A stretch of DNA of 64,000 nucleotides, from contig BJOX01000068.1 of NCBI GenBank assembly GCA_009731375.1, positions 587,153 through 651,152 on the forward strand, given 5' to 3'. The position numbers were made by a program, and so were the translations under genes. This document shows positions 44,313 through 56,080 of the stretch, one piece after another. How positions within the stretch are numbered: position 1 is the first letter of the stretch; every line of letters starts with the position of its first letter. The notes below the pieces were generated by a model. The model saw nothing but the letters and a program-made list of their open reading frames with translations. It had not been told where the DNA came from and did no database searches. Origin of the DNA: Paulinella micropora. Taxonomy: Eukaryota > Cercozoa > Imbricatea > Euglyphida.

Positions 44313-44399
44313 ATGAGCAACAACCATAGAACAATTAGCGGGAGGATGGAGAAAGAACAAAGCATAGAACAAGGAGCACGAGGGTGAAGAAGGGAGAAC

Positions 44400-45715
44400 A
44401 AAGAACAAGAAGGACTAAGACGGAGAATGGATGAAACAGAGAACAAACAAGAGATGGAGAATAGAGAATGAAGCACTGAAGAAGGGTGAGGAAAGAGAAT
44501 GGAGAATAGAGATAGAACAAGATATAGAACGGAGAACAAATCATAGAAGAAGAAGGGTGAGGATGGAGAATGGAGAATAGAGATAGAACAAGAAGAAGGA
44601 GGATGGACAATGGAGAAGACAAAGAACAAACAAGAGGATGGAGAATGGAGAACACAGCATAGAAGAAGAAGGATGAGGATAGAGAATGTAGAATAGAGAT
44701 AGAACAAGATGGAGAATAGAGAACAAAACACTGAAGAAGAAGGGCGAGGATAGAGAATGGAGAATAGAGATAGAACTAGAAGAAGGAGGATGGAGAATGG
44801 AGAAGACAAAGAACAGACAAGAGGATGGAGAATAGAGAACACAGCATAGAAGAAGAAGGATGAGGATAGAGAATGGAGAATAGAGATAGAACAAGAAGAA
44901 GGAGAATGGAGAAGACAAAGAACAAACAAGAGGATGGAGGATGGAGAACGAAGCAATGAAGAAGAAGGGTGAGGATCGAGAATGGAGAATAGAGATAGAA
45001 CAAGATGGAGAATAGAGAACAAAGCACTGAAGAAGAAGGGCGAGGATAGAGAATGGAGAATAGAGATAGAACTAGAAGAAGAGGATGGAGAATGGAGAAG
45101 ACAAAGAACAAACAAGAGGATGGAGAATGGAGAAAACAGCATAGAAGAAGAAGGGTGAGGATAGAGAATGGAAGATAGAGACAGAACAAGAAGGAAGAGG
45201 ATGGAGAATGGAGAAGACAAAGAACAAACAAGAGGATGGAGAATGGAGAACACAGCATAGAAGAAGAAGGGTGAGGATAGAGAATGGAGAATAGAGATAG
45301 ATAAAGATGGAGAATAGAGAACACAGCATAGAAGAAGAAGGGTGAGCATGGAGAATGGATAATAGAGATAGAACAAGAAAAAGGAGAATGGAGAAGACAA
45401 AGAACAAACAAGAGGATGGAGAATGGAGAACGAAGCAATGAAGAAGAAGGGTGAGGATAGAGAATGGAGAATAGAGATAGAACAAGATGGAGAATAGAGA
45501 ACAAAGCACTGAAGAAGAAGGGCGAGGATAGAGAATGGAGAATAGAGATAGAACAAGAAGAACGAGGATGGAGAATGGACAGAATACAGAACAAACAAGA
45601 GGAGAATAGAGAACAAGACAAAGAAGAAGAAGGATGAGGATGAATGGAGAATAGAGATAGAACAAGAAGAAGGAGGATGGACAATGGAGAAGATAGATAG
45701 AATAAGTAACACAAG
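44400..45715. repeat. Purine-rich minisatellite
   Basis: AACAAGAGGATGGAGAATGG-type units recur at about 44446, 44626, 44815, 44924, 45110, 45226, 45410 and 45594, with spacings alternating between ~110-116 and ~180-189 bp. The minus strand stays open for over 500 codons (Ser/Leu/Pro/Phe-rich) because of strand composition. Confidence 0.9.
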
Positions 45716-45719
45716 CAAC

Positions 45720-46954
<1,235 letters not shown>

Positions 46955-46988
<34 letters not shown>
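46955..46988. repeat. (ATT)n array at the LINE 5' boundary
   Basis: Eleven or so TTA units directly precede the first LINE base. Confidence 0.85.
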
Positions 46989-46989
<1 letters not shown>

Positions 46990-47980
46990 TGGAGGGGTGC
47001 ACAAGATGGCACTCCATGGGAAGAGGAGGTGGTTGGGCCTCTCCCCACGAAGGTGACCGCTTGGGGAGGGCGGTCACCGAGATATGCGCAACTCTCAACT
47101 GGGCATTTACTCAGTAGGGGTTCGGCCAGGCAGGTTGTGGGGTTGTCTGTTGGATTGTTGGTTGGCTCGTTTTTCTTGGCTGTTGGTTTGGGTCTGGTTT
47201 CCTGGTTAGCCCATTTTCGCCGAATTTCCTGCCGAGTAAATGCCTGGGGGCTTCCAGTTCCGGTTTGGTGATCTTGTTGAGGTGAGCATTCGGAGGAAAC
47301 AGTACCGAGATGGGTTGAAGATAGGATTCACATTGAGCCGAGATGGGGCTGAGTTGACCTGTTCCAACTCGGCTCCATTTCGGCTTCATGTTAATCCTAT
47401 CTTCATCCTATCTGGGTTTTGTCTCCTCCCTATCTTCGCTTCTTCGGGGTTGCCTAACTGGAACACATGATGAGCGCACGTTGGAGAGGGGCTTCAGTCG
47501 GTCCCAATGCCTTGCCAGTGCCTTGCTGCGTTGCCGTGCCTTGCCCCATGCATTCACACCCTCCACCGTTGCATTTCTAACTGAGCAGCTTCGGCTGGGA
47601 TTACTATACTTGTCTGTAAGACCCTATAGGTACCGCTAGGTTCGCGCCTTCTATACCCACGTGGGGGAAGGAGTTTCAGCGGCACGCCGTCCGATCTGGC
47701 TCCACTCGGGGACACCCGTACCTCATGATGTGTATTGTTAGGAGCAGCTGAAAGTCCATAAGGCATGAGAGTAGAGGCGTTGGCGATGCGATGGAGAGTG
47801 TGTGTAGTGCGTGAGGCAGGTTCTGGCGACGCTGGGGGTGCTGGCGGGCGCCGAAGGGCACGAAGCGACGCGGCAGCGTCCAGTGACACCGGCGGAAATG
47901 CGTGTAGTGTGTGTTGCAGATACCGCCGATGCTATTTGCATGGACGGGCGCTTTCCTCGGCGTAAAGAGGCGCGGCGGTG
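46989..47980 (+). other. LINE 5' untranslated region
   Basis: GC-rich, with no conserved ORF on the plus strand. It contains a long imperfect hairpin (47319-47402). Open minus-strand frames are shadows. Confidence 0.55.
47319..47402. repeat. Imperfect hairpin with ~38-nt arms
   Basis: Arms 47319-47356 and 47365-47402 pair at most positions (AGATAGGATT / AATCCTATCT ends, CGAGATGG / CCATTTCGG middle) around an 8-nt loop. Confidence 0.6.
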
Positions 47981-50900
47981 ATGGCCAGCGACATTGGCCG
48001 TCTACTACTCTCAATGGATTACAAATACGCGAAGCACGGAGCTACCACTGTGGCCCTTATGGGACAAGGTAGAATCGCCGAAGACCTGGACAATCCCCGT
48101 GGGAATGCCTCTTCGACGGGCTCTGGCCCGATGTCCCAGGATGGGAGGATGAGGGCTCGCGTATATGACGGAATTCCTGAACCACGTGGAGAGGCTATCT
48201 TAGCTGCGCCTCATCCTTCCTCCCCAAACCTGGCACACGGGTCGGCGCTTCAACATAAGGCGAGCGGCGCTATATGGCAGATGGCACCGCCGCCTCGACG
48301 GTACCGGCGGGTAGATCGGTACGACAAGGACGGGCGTAATCTGATTGTCTGGGGGCTCTCAGAACGCGCCAATCTACAGGAGATCGCCTCCAAAATGAGC
48401 GGTCTTGGTCTGGTGGTCCCGGTAATGGAGTGGCAAGGCCAGCGAATGTCTCGTCACCTGGAGCTGGTCTACGAGGACGATGACAGCAGGCAGACGGCGT
48501 TGCAGCAACTCAAACATCTCAAATTCTTCGGCAGAGGGGTCAATGTGGCCCTTGGGCGCAGGTTCAGGGACAGGGAACGTGTCCGAAGGCTTATTCGCAT
48601 CCATCTGCGTGGGGAAGCGGCGGTCCGGAAGGAGGAAGCTGCGACGGGATATCGCGTCTTGCCTCTGCATGAAGAATGTGTCGATGATGTGCAGGTGGTG
48701 TCTTCGGAATTGGCTGCCGATGCACCTAAGTGTGTGTCTGAGTGTGCTGATGTGCATGTGGTGCCCCTGCATTCGGCGGCCAGTGCAGTGGGGGACCAAC
48801 CTGCGCAAGCACCTGCAGAGGGGGGCAGCACGAGGGCGGAAGCCAAGCGCGGCCGTCGGGTCCGGAAACGAGCCAAGAAGCACCGCTCCAAGCAGTTCGA
48901 TACCGGCTTCAAGCTACTCGTCGCGAGTCACAACTGGCAGGGTAAAACGGGATACGACAACGTAGGCACGGCGGAATGGGCATCATTCTACAAGCACGAG
49001 GGCTGGCTAGTCATCGGGGCTCAGGAGCACCGCATGGGCAAGAAGCAACTTTCCAAATGCAGCCTGGATGGATTCCGGATTTTTGGAAAACCTGCGGAGG
49101 TCAGCGAGAAAAATCGCTGCAAGGGTGGGGTTCTATTCGCGGTGGCTAACTTCCTTGGTCCGTATTGCAACCTGGTGTCAGCCCCCGTCGACCACCGGCA
49201 GCAAGTGTGGCTGCGTATCGCCTCGGGTGTTACCGGCGCTCAGGATATCTATGTGGGCAACGGCTACTTTCCCCAGGAAACGCAGGAAGAAGAGTCGTCA
49301 GAGGCGTATGCGGCCTGGCAGGCAGCTATAGCTTTTTTTGGAGCCAAAGGTCTTGTGGTCACGGTGGCGGATGCCAACGCGAAGCTCGGGCCGGCATGCA
49401 GCCGAAAAGAGGAGGGCATCGTCGGTCAGCACGGGGAGGTCGATGATAAGGGAGCACCGGTACGTTCGGAGAACGGCAAGAGACTCGCGGCTGTCCTCGT
49501 CGCTACGGGCCTGCGAAATCTGAGCGGCTTCTCGTGCCCAGTGGAAGGGTCCTACTGGTGGTCCCGGCGTGAGCAGCGCGGCATGGGCACAGGCAAGCAC
49601 CTCCTCGATTACATCTGCGCGTCGCCTGGCTTGGCATCTGGAGCAAAGTTCGGAGTATGCGAAGATGATCTTGATACGGACCACAAGGCAGTATGGGCCG
49701 AACTGACGTGGAGCGGCCAGCGCCGGCCAAAGCGGGCTGCGAAACCTTACAGGTCCTTTCGTGTTGATAAGCTTATTGGTGCTGGTGTCTCGGGTAATGA
49801 TCACGCTGCGAAGCAAGCGCTGGATTATCTACGCGACAAGTTCGATGACGTATTCCAGCATTGCCTACAGAAGCTTGGAGTGCATCAGCTGCCTGAGCTT
49901 GACCTATCGGGTGGTGCCGACAGCCAACGGGTGGTAGATGACGTCACCGAGCGAGTGGCGCAGTCCTTCCGAATGGCGGCGCACCGGGTCCTTGGCTCCA
50001 GATGTATACGACCCCGTTTCACCAACAATTGGTTCGACGGGGAGCTAAAGGAGCTCATTCAGCAGCGCCGGGAGGCCTACGCAGCATACAGGAGGGATGA
50101 ATCGAATGCGGAAGCCCGTCTGAATTGGCTACGGCTCCGCAAGCAAATTCGGAAGGCAACTCGGGCCAAGAAGTCCGCCTCCTTCAAGCAAGTGCAGGAA
50201 GAAGCGGTCAAATGTCAACGCGAGCAATCCTCAAAGCGCTTTTGGCTACTCGCGAAGCGGCTTGGCGGGGCACGCAGAACGAAGGTCTCCGCGCCGGTGC
50301 AAAGGGAGGATGGCTCACTGGCGTGTACGCTGCCGGAAAAGGTCGCTCGGTGGGAGGAATTTCGGAAAAATTCGGTGAAGCCACGGGAAAATCCGGCAAG
50401 TGCGGCTGTTGTGGTGGAGTGCTGTGCAGAAGCAGGCTCGCTGGAGTGGGAGGAAGCCGAAGCTAAGCGGCAGTTCCACTGGAACGATCGCTTCAGAGAT
50501 GAGGTGGCCCGGGCTATGAAGGAGCACGAAGTAGGTGAAGACACTTGCGAAGAGCTGGACAAGCCGTTCACGCAAGAGGAGGTCCTTGCAAGGCAACGTG
50601 CCCTGAATAACCACAAAGCTTGTGGCGAGGACAAAGTGAAGAACGAGATGCTCAAGTATGGCGGCGCCTACATCAATGGCTACTTAACGCAGTACTTCAA
50701 CTGGATTCGAGAAGCCGAGAGGACTCCAAAAGCTTGGGGCAAGGGAATCATCGTCAATATCCCCAAGGGTGGGGATCCTACGGATCCTGACAACTGGAGG
50801 GATATCTCGATTATTAGTTGCCTTGGTAAGCTGTATCTGTCCTTATTAGCTACTCGTCTAACGCTCTTCGTGGATGGCCCGGATAAGCTACGTCCAGAGC

Positions 50901-53089
50901 AGGGAGGCTTCCGCCCGGGGCGTCGCACTACGGATCAGGTCTTTACCCTTTGGCAGAGGTTGAAGGGGCGTCAGCAGCAGAAGCGGGAGTCGTATGTCCT
51001 GTTCGTCGATCTACGCAAGGCTTTCCCGTCTGTTTGGAGAGATGGCCTATTTGAGAGGCTCTGGAAGCTGGGTGTAAGGGGCAAGTTCTGGCGCACGCTA
51101 CGCAGGTGCTACGAGCAGACTTCGTCGCAAGTGCTAGTTGATGGTGCACTCACCCCCGAAGTACTGGAGGGTGTAGGCGTCCAACAGGGGTCCCCTCTCT
51201 CTCCCACACTCTTCAACGTCTTTATGGATGAGCTGTGTGATCGGCTGGCGAGTGCCCTCAAGATCACGGATGTGAAGCGGCTGAACGACATCAAGGCACT
51301 TCTATACGCGGACGACGTGGCCCTCATCGCTCACAGTCGCACCGAGCTCCAGAAGATGGTCAATGTTGTGGCCAAGTTCGCGGAAGATTACCGGCTGGAA
51401 GTCAACTTGAAGCCCGGCAAGACGGAAATCATGCCCATTTACACGTCGAGCAAGGCGAAACGACCAAGTATCAGGGAGCGAGGTGAGCCCGTGGTGTGGT
51501 TTCGCGGCCAGAAGCTTTGTGTCACCAGTCAGTACAAGTACCTGGGAGTGGTTATCACCGACGACCTGAAGTGGAAGGAGCAGGCCCTGCGGGCTACGCG
51601 TGTCACTGAAGTCGCCACCGCAGGTTGGTACTCTTTGTGGTGTGCAGGTGAGATACAAGCTAGGTATCGTCTCATGTGCTGGAATCAACTTGTGGGGGCC
51701 AAGCTGAAGTACGCCTTCGATGTCTGGCGTGCCCCCGTATCGCAGCTCACCAAGCTGGAGGCAGCAATGCTGCGCCCCATGAGGATGATTCTCGGCATCA
51801 GCCCTAAGACAAGCAAGTGGATTACACTCTTTCTGGCGCGCTCTTTGAGTGCGGAGCGTTTGCGGCGGGCGGCGCAACTGAAGTTCTATGGACGGCTGCG
51901 TGTTCTACCGGAGAAGCGATTTCCTGTCATCGCATCTCAAGTCAAATCCGACTGGACTGCGGAGGCCGAAGGCGCTATCAGGGACTCAATGGATCTACAA
52001 CAAGGGCTTCAGGAGCTCCTAAATAGCTCAGAGAAGGACCTCGAGGGTTGGTGTTCGACTGTGGACAAGTGGGCCCTTCAGCAGGACGTCAAGATGGTGC
52101 AGCAACTGATGTGGGACAAGCGAGAGGCAGGCAGCGATCTTACTGATGGCCTGCGAGTCATCCTAAGACAAGTCTTTGGAACTAAGGAGTTCCCAAGATG
52201 GGTAGCCCTTGATGATGCGCATTATAATCTGCTTCGGAGAAGGTTGCTCAGCTGCAACAACCGCCTTCGGTTGTACCGCAGCAAGTTGGTCAGTGGCATG
52301 TCCCCTCGCTGCTTCTGTTGTCATGATGATGTCAATGAGTCCCTTGCGCACTTCTTATGGGATTGCCCCATGCATGAGGGGAGACGTAAGCAGCTGTTGC
52401 TGAGTATGCAGAGGCTCGGTGGCATGGCTGTGGGGGGTGCTGAGGGGGATGGAGGGAGTGAGGAGGGTGGTGAGGTCGTAGGCGGTGAGGTTGTGGTGGA
52501 GGATGTGTTGCTTGGGCGGGAGCGGGAGGGCTCTGTGCGGCAGGGTTGGGATGATATGTCGCCTGTGGATCAATCACGATTGTTTTGTAAGCTTTTTCAG
52601 GGGAAGTCGCGCTTCCGCAGTAACTTTAGGCTTGCTGCGTTGTTAGGGTTTACAGCGTTGCGTTCCCCTCCAAAGTTGGATGTGTTGTTTGGATTATATG
52701 TGTCTGAGTGTTGGTCTGCTAGGGAGGGTAAAAGGGAGGAGCTTGGGGTGGAGGATGGGGGCGAGGAGGTGATTGACCTCACTGAGGTTCCATCAGCTTC
52801 TGTCCCACCCTCTCCCCCAAGTGACGTTGATGTTGCGCGGCGCGGCCGTCCGCGCAGTGTGGACGTCCTGGCTAGAGAGAGGGGTTCGGGAGCGCAGCGT
52901 AGTGTCTCCGAGTTCTTCTCTTCAGCTAACACCCTCGCATCTAGCTCTTCATGCACTTCACAGCCCCCATCTGCCCCTGCTGTTGCTGTTGCTGCTATGT
53001 CTGTTTGGTGTTCTGACAATGCGTTGGGATCGGCTGACCCCGGTGACCCAATGGAGGCACATGTCCAGGATCTGGATCTGATGCTATAG
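47981..53089 (+). CDS. LINE polyprotein: RRM-like, APE endonuclease, reverse transcriptase, zinc knuckle
   Basis: The ATG at 47981 was preferred over an adjacent GTG. An RRM-like fold is suggested at about residues 113-210 (RNLIVWGLSERANLQEIASK). A basic linker (GRRVRKRAKKHRSK) precedes the APE/EEP endonuclease at about 307-580 with all expected catalytic segments: SHNWQG, GAQEHR, VADANAK, HLLDYI and DTDHKAVWAEL. The reverse transcriptase spans about 870-1140 with GFRPGRRTTDQ, LFVDLRKAFPS, GVQQGSPLSP and catalytic LLYADDVALIA (about 51298-51330). A C-terminal CCHC module, CFCCHDDVNESLAHFLWDC, lies near 52310-52365. The frame is intact, so the copy may be recent and possibly competent. The last ~240 residues are low-complexity. 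Confidence 0.9.
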   Translation: MASDIGRLLLSMDYKYAKHGATTVALMGQGRIAEDLDNPRGNASSTGSGPMSQDGRMRARVYDGIPEPRGEAILAAPHPSSPNLAHGSALQHKASGAIWQMAPPPRRYRRVDRYDKDGRNLIVWGLSERANLQEIASKMSGLGLVVPVMEWQGQRMSRHLELVYEDDDSRQTALQQLKHLKFFGRGVNVALGRRFRDRERVRRLIRIHLRGEAAVRKEEAATGYRVLPLHEECVDDVQVVSSELAADAPKCVSECADVHVVPLHSAASAVGDQPAQAPAEGGSTRAEAKRGRRVRKRAKKHRSKQFDTGFKLLVASHNWQGKTGYDNVGTAEWASFYKHEGWLVIGAQEHRMGKKQLSKCSLDGFRIFGKPAEVSEKNRCKGGVLFAVANFLGPYCNLVSAPVDHRQQVWLRIASGVTGAQDIYVGNGYFPQETQEEESSEAYAAWQAAIAFFGAKGLVVTVADANAKLGPACSRKEEGIVGQHGEVDDKGAPVRSENGKRLAAVLVATGLRNLSGFSCPVEGSYWWSRREQRGMGTGKHLLDYICASPGLASGAKFGVCEDDLDTDHKAVWAELTWSGQRRPKRAAKPYRSFRVDKLIGAGVSGNDHAAKQALDYLRDKFDDVFQHCLQKLGVHQLPELDLSGGADSQRVVDDVTERVAQSFRMAAHRVLGSRCIRPRFTNNWFDGELKELIQQRREAYAAYRRDESNAEARLNWLRLRKQIRKATRAKKSASFKQVQEEAVKCQREQSSKRFWLLAKRLGGARRTKVSAPVQREDGSLACTLPEKVARWEEFRKNSVKPRENPASAAVVVECCAEAGSLEWEEAEAKRQFHWNDRFRDEVARAMKEHEVGEDTCEELDKPFTQEEVLARQRALNNHKACGEDKVKNEMLKYGGAYINGYLTQYFNWIREAERTPKAWGKGIIVNIPKGGDPTDPDNWRDISIISCLGKLYLSLLATRLTLFVDGPDKLRPEQGGFRPGRRTTDQVFTLWQRLKGRQQQKRESYVLFVDLRKAFPSVWRDGLFERLWKLGVRGKFWRTLRRCYEQTSSQVLVDGALTPEVLEGVGVQQGSPLSPTLFNVFMDELCDRLASALKITDVKRLNDIKALLYADDVALIAHSRTELQKMVNVVAKFAEDYRLEVNLKPGKTEIMPIYTSSKAKRPSIRERGEPVVWFRGQKLCVTSQYKYLGVVITDDLKWKEQALRATRVTEVATAGWYSLWCAGEIQARYRLMCWNQLVGAKLKYAFDVWRAPVSQLTKLEAAMLRPMRMILGISPKTSKWITLFLARSLSAERLRRAAQLKFYGRLRVLPEKRFPVIASQVKSDWTAEAEGAIRDSMDLQQGLQELLNSSEKDLEGWCSTVDKWALQQDVKMVQQLMWDKREAGSDLTDGLRVILRQVFGTKEFPRWVALDDAHYNLLRRRLLSCNNRLRLYRSKLVSGMSPRCFCCHDDVNESLAHFLWDCPMHEGRRKQLLLSMQRLGGMAVGGAEGDGGSEEGGEVVGGEVVVEDVLLGREREGSVRQGWDDMSPVDQSRLFCKLFQGKSRFRSNFRLAALLGFTALRSPPKLDVLFGLYVSECWSAREGKREELGVEDGGEEVIDLTEVPSASVPPSPPSDVDVARRGRPRSVDVLARERGSGAQRSVSEFFSSANTLASSSSCTSQPPSAPAVAVAAMSVWCSDNALGSADPGDPMEAHVQDLDLML

Positions 53090-53101
53090 TCTGAGGAAGC
53101 C

Positions 53102-53143
<42 letters not shown>

Positions 53144-53147
53144 CATT

Positions 53148-53195
<48 letters not shown>

Positions 53196-53272
53196 ATTGT
53201 TGTTATTGTTATTGTTGTTGTTGTTGTTGTTGTTGCTGTTGTTGACGTCGTCGTCGTCGTTGTTGCTATCTG

Positions 53273-53303
<31 letters not shown>

Positions 53304-53400
53304 CTCTCTCTCTATCTATCTATTTATCTACATATCTATCTCTATCTATCTGATCTGTCTGTCTGTCTGTCTGTCTATCTACCTACCTATCTATCTATCT
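53102..53400. repeat. (ATT)n, (GTT)n and (TATC)n arrays
   Basis: The (ATT)n tail directly adjoins the LINE 3' end. Confidence 0.9.
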
Positions 53401-53859
53401 GGTGCCATCTGTCGACAGACAGAGAATTAGGGGATGGTGTGGGTGTGCTGGGCCCGTGGTGGGGTGCCTTATTTGTGCCTAGCCATACGCCTATAAGTCA
53501 TATGCCGAAATAGCGACGGGAAGCACAATCCTGTTCCCTCAGGGTGCCCTTTCTCGCTTGTTGAGCCCGGAATAAAACCCACAGTGCTCTGTCGGTTTAT
53601 ACTAGACTGTCGAACAGTCTCGAAACTCCATCTGCTTACTGGGCCCTCTGTAATGGAGGTGGGAGCTCGTTCTGCAAGGGGCGCTTTATGGAACGAGCCC
53701 TGGCCCCGCCTGGTACTAGGGAGCTTTGGTATTGCCTGTATCAGTCCCTTCCGTGCAAACATCACGGCTTAGCTGGGCATCGGGTTAATACTTTACCCAC
53801 AGACTTCCTGGTTGACGAAATCAGAAGCTCCTTTTTTCTGACATTAGTCGATATTTCAT

Positions 53860-53860
<1 letters not shown>
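53401..53860. other. Unique GC-moderate spacer
   Basis: Short overlapping frames on both strands, none with a recognised motif. It may be a decayed mobile element. Confidence 0.4.
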
Positions 53861-53926
<66 letters not shown>

Positions 53927-53984
53927 CCTACCTACCAACCTACCTATCTACCTACCTATCTATCTATCTATCTATCTATCTATA

Positions 53985-54020
<36 letters not shown>

Positions 54021-54073
54021 CATCCGTCCATCCATCCACCAGACATATCTATCCATTTTATAACATACAATTG

Positions 54074-54104
<31 letters not shown>

Positions 54105-54106
54105 AC

Positions 54107-54162
54107 CCTTCTTCTGCTAGACAAGACTCGTTAGGGGCAGCGTCGAACATATGTATTGCAAC
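54107..54162 (-). CDS. Candidate exon, copy 1 of the MFDAAxNESC family
   Basis: Acceptor CTATCTAG, donor GTAATC. It reads [18 protein letters not shown]. Confidence 0.45.
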
Positions 54163-54198
54163 CTAGATAGATAGGTAGGTAGATATATATATATATAT

Positions 54199-54254
<56 letters not shown>

Positions 54255-54339
54255 GTAGATAGGTAGATAGATAGGTAGGTAGGTAGATAGGTAGGTAGGT
54301 AGGTAGATAGGTAGGTAGATAGGTAGGTAGATAGGTAGG

Positions 54340-54410
<71 letters not shown>

Positions 54411-54493
54411 GTAGGTAGATAGGTAGGTAGATAGATAGGTAGGTAGGTAGGTAGGTGGATAGGTAGGTAGGTAGGTAGGTAGGTAGATAGATG

Positions 54494-54571
<78 letters not shown>

Positions 54572-54572
<1 letters not shown>

Positions 54573-54614
54573 GCAAGATTCGTTGTGGGCAGCGTCGAAC
54601 ATATGTATCGCAAC
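54572..54614 (-). CDS. Candidate exon, copy 2 of the MFDAAxNESC family
   Basis: Acceptor CTATAG. It reads [14 protein letters not shown] and then enters (TATC)n. Confidence 0.4.
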
Positions 54615-54616
54615 CT

Positions 54617-54696
<80 letters not shown>

Positions 54697-54737
54697 ATAG
54701 ATATATAGATGGATGGATGGATGGATGGATGGATGGA

Positions 54738-54768
54738 TGCAAGACTCGTTAGGGGCAGCATAGCAACG

Positions 54769-54770
<2 letters not shown>
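54738..54770 (-). pseudogene. Copy 3 of the MFDAAxNESC family, shortened
   Basis: Retains only YAAPNESC; the 5' half, including the acceptor, is deleted. Confidence 0.4.
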
Positions 54771-54832
<62 letters not shown>

Positions 54833-54834
54833 GA

Positions 54835-54866
54835 CAAGATTCGTTAGCGGCAGCATCAAACATACG
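54835..54866 (-). CDS. Copy 4 of the MFDAAxNESC family
   Basis: Reads [12 protein letters not shown] between (CATA)n and (GATA)n; no AG acceptor is retained. Confidence 0.35.
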
Positions 54867-55880
54867 CATACATACATACATACATACATACATACACATA
54901 TACATATACATACATACATACATACATACATACATACATACATACACACATACATACATACATACGTACGTACGTACGACGTACGTACATAGATACATAC
55001 ATACATACATACATACATACATACATACACATATACATATACATACATACATACATACATACATACATACGTACGTACGTACGTACGACGTACGTACATA
55101 CGTACATACATAGATAGATAGATAGATACATACATACATACATACATACATATCATTACATATCATTACATATCATTACATATCTACACCTCACTACACC
55201 TCACTACACCTCACTACCCCTCATTACACCCTCATTACACCCTCATTACACCCTCATTACACCCTCATTACACCCTCATTACATTTCATTACATTTCATT
55301 ACATTTCATTACATTTCATTACATTCCATTACATTTCATTACATTCCATTACATTCCATTACATTCCATTACATTCCATTACATTTCATTACATTTCATT
55401 TCATTACATTTCATTACATTACATACATTACATACATTACATTCATTACATTCATTACATTCATACATTCATGCATTCGTGCATTCGTGCATTCATGCGT
55501 TCATGCGTTCATGCATTCATGCATTCATGCATTCATACATTCATACATTCATACATTCATACATTCATTCATACATACATTCATTCATACATACATACAT
55601 ACATACATACATACATACATACAGATAGACATACATACACACATACATACATACATACATACATACATACATACAGACAGACAGACAGACAGACAGACAT
55701 ACATACATATGCATACATATATACATACATACATACATACATACATACATACATGCATACATGCATACATACATACATACATACATACATACATACATAC
55801 ATACATACATGCATGCATACATACATACATACATACATACATACATACATACATACACACATACACACATACACACATAC
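54866..55880. repeat. (CATA)n, CATTA-type and CATTC-type minisatellites
   Basis: (CATA)n with palindromic ACGTACGTAC blocks to 55150; then runs of CATTACATAT, CACTACACCT, CACCCTCATTA and CATTACATTT units (55150-55470), grading into (CATT)n and (CATA)n. Confidence 0.9.
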
Positions 55881-55884
55881 GTAC

Positions 55885-56024
55885 GGCTGGTTGGCCGTTT
55901 GGCGATTTGAAAGACACTTCACGTGTTCTGCGATCAGCCTTCGCTTTTCCACCACCAGCGTCTGCGCCTTGGACACGGAGGGCGCTGCGGAGATGCTCCG
56001 TGCTCTTCTCCGCCTTCCCAACGC
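55885..56024 (-). CDS. Candidate exon (140 nt)
   Basis: Acceptor GCATGCAAACAG, donor GTACGTATG. One frame reads ALGRRRRARSISAAPSVSK and a helical QTLVVEKRRLIAEHVK segment; a second frame (KAEKSTEHLRSALRVQ) is also open, so phase is undecided. The GC content is far above the flanks. Confidence 0.5.
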
Positions 56025-56080
56025 CTGTTTGCATGCCAAAACATTTTTGGCTTGAAAAGTTTACGTTTGTGAAATCACGG

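Larger units (their letters stand above)
46989..53101 (+). mobile_element. Full-length APE-type LINE inserted in (ATT)n
   Basis: The element spans ~1 kb of 5' untranslated sequence, one uninterrupted 1,702-codon ORF and a very short 3' untranslated region ending GAGGAAGC before (CTATT)(ATT)n. (ATT)n flanks both ends. Confidence 0.8.
53861..54850. repeat. (TATC)n and (GATA)n/(GGTA)n arrays with four exon-like islands
   Basis: Tetranucleotide arrays change strand sense at about 54060. The islands are listed separately. Confidence 0.95.

Noticed and set aside
47111-47389. 92-codon minus-strand ORF in the LINE leader
   Set aside because: Plausible composition but no start context or homology cue; it overlaps the hairpin and is explained as LINE leader.
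47554-48965. Several 70-170-codon minus-strand and alternate-frame ORFs over the LINE
   Set aside because: They are GC-rich shadows of the long LINE frame, which has complete domain motifs.
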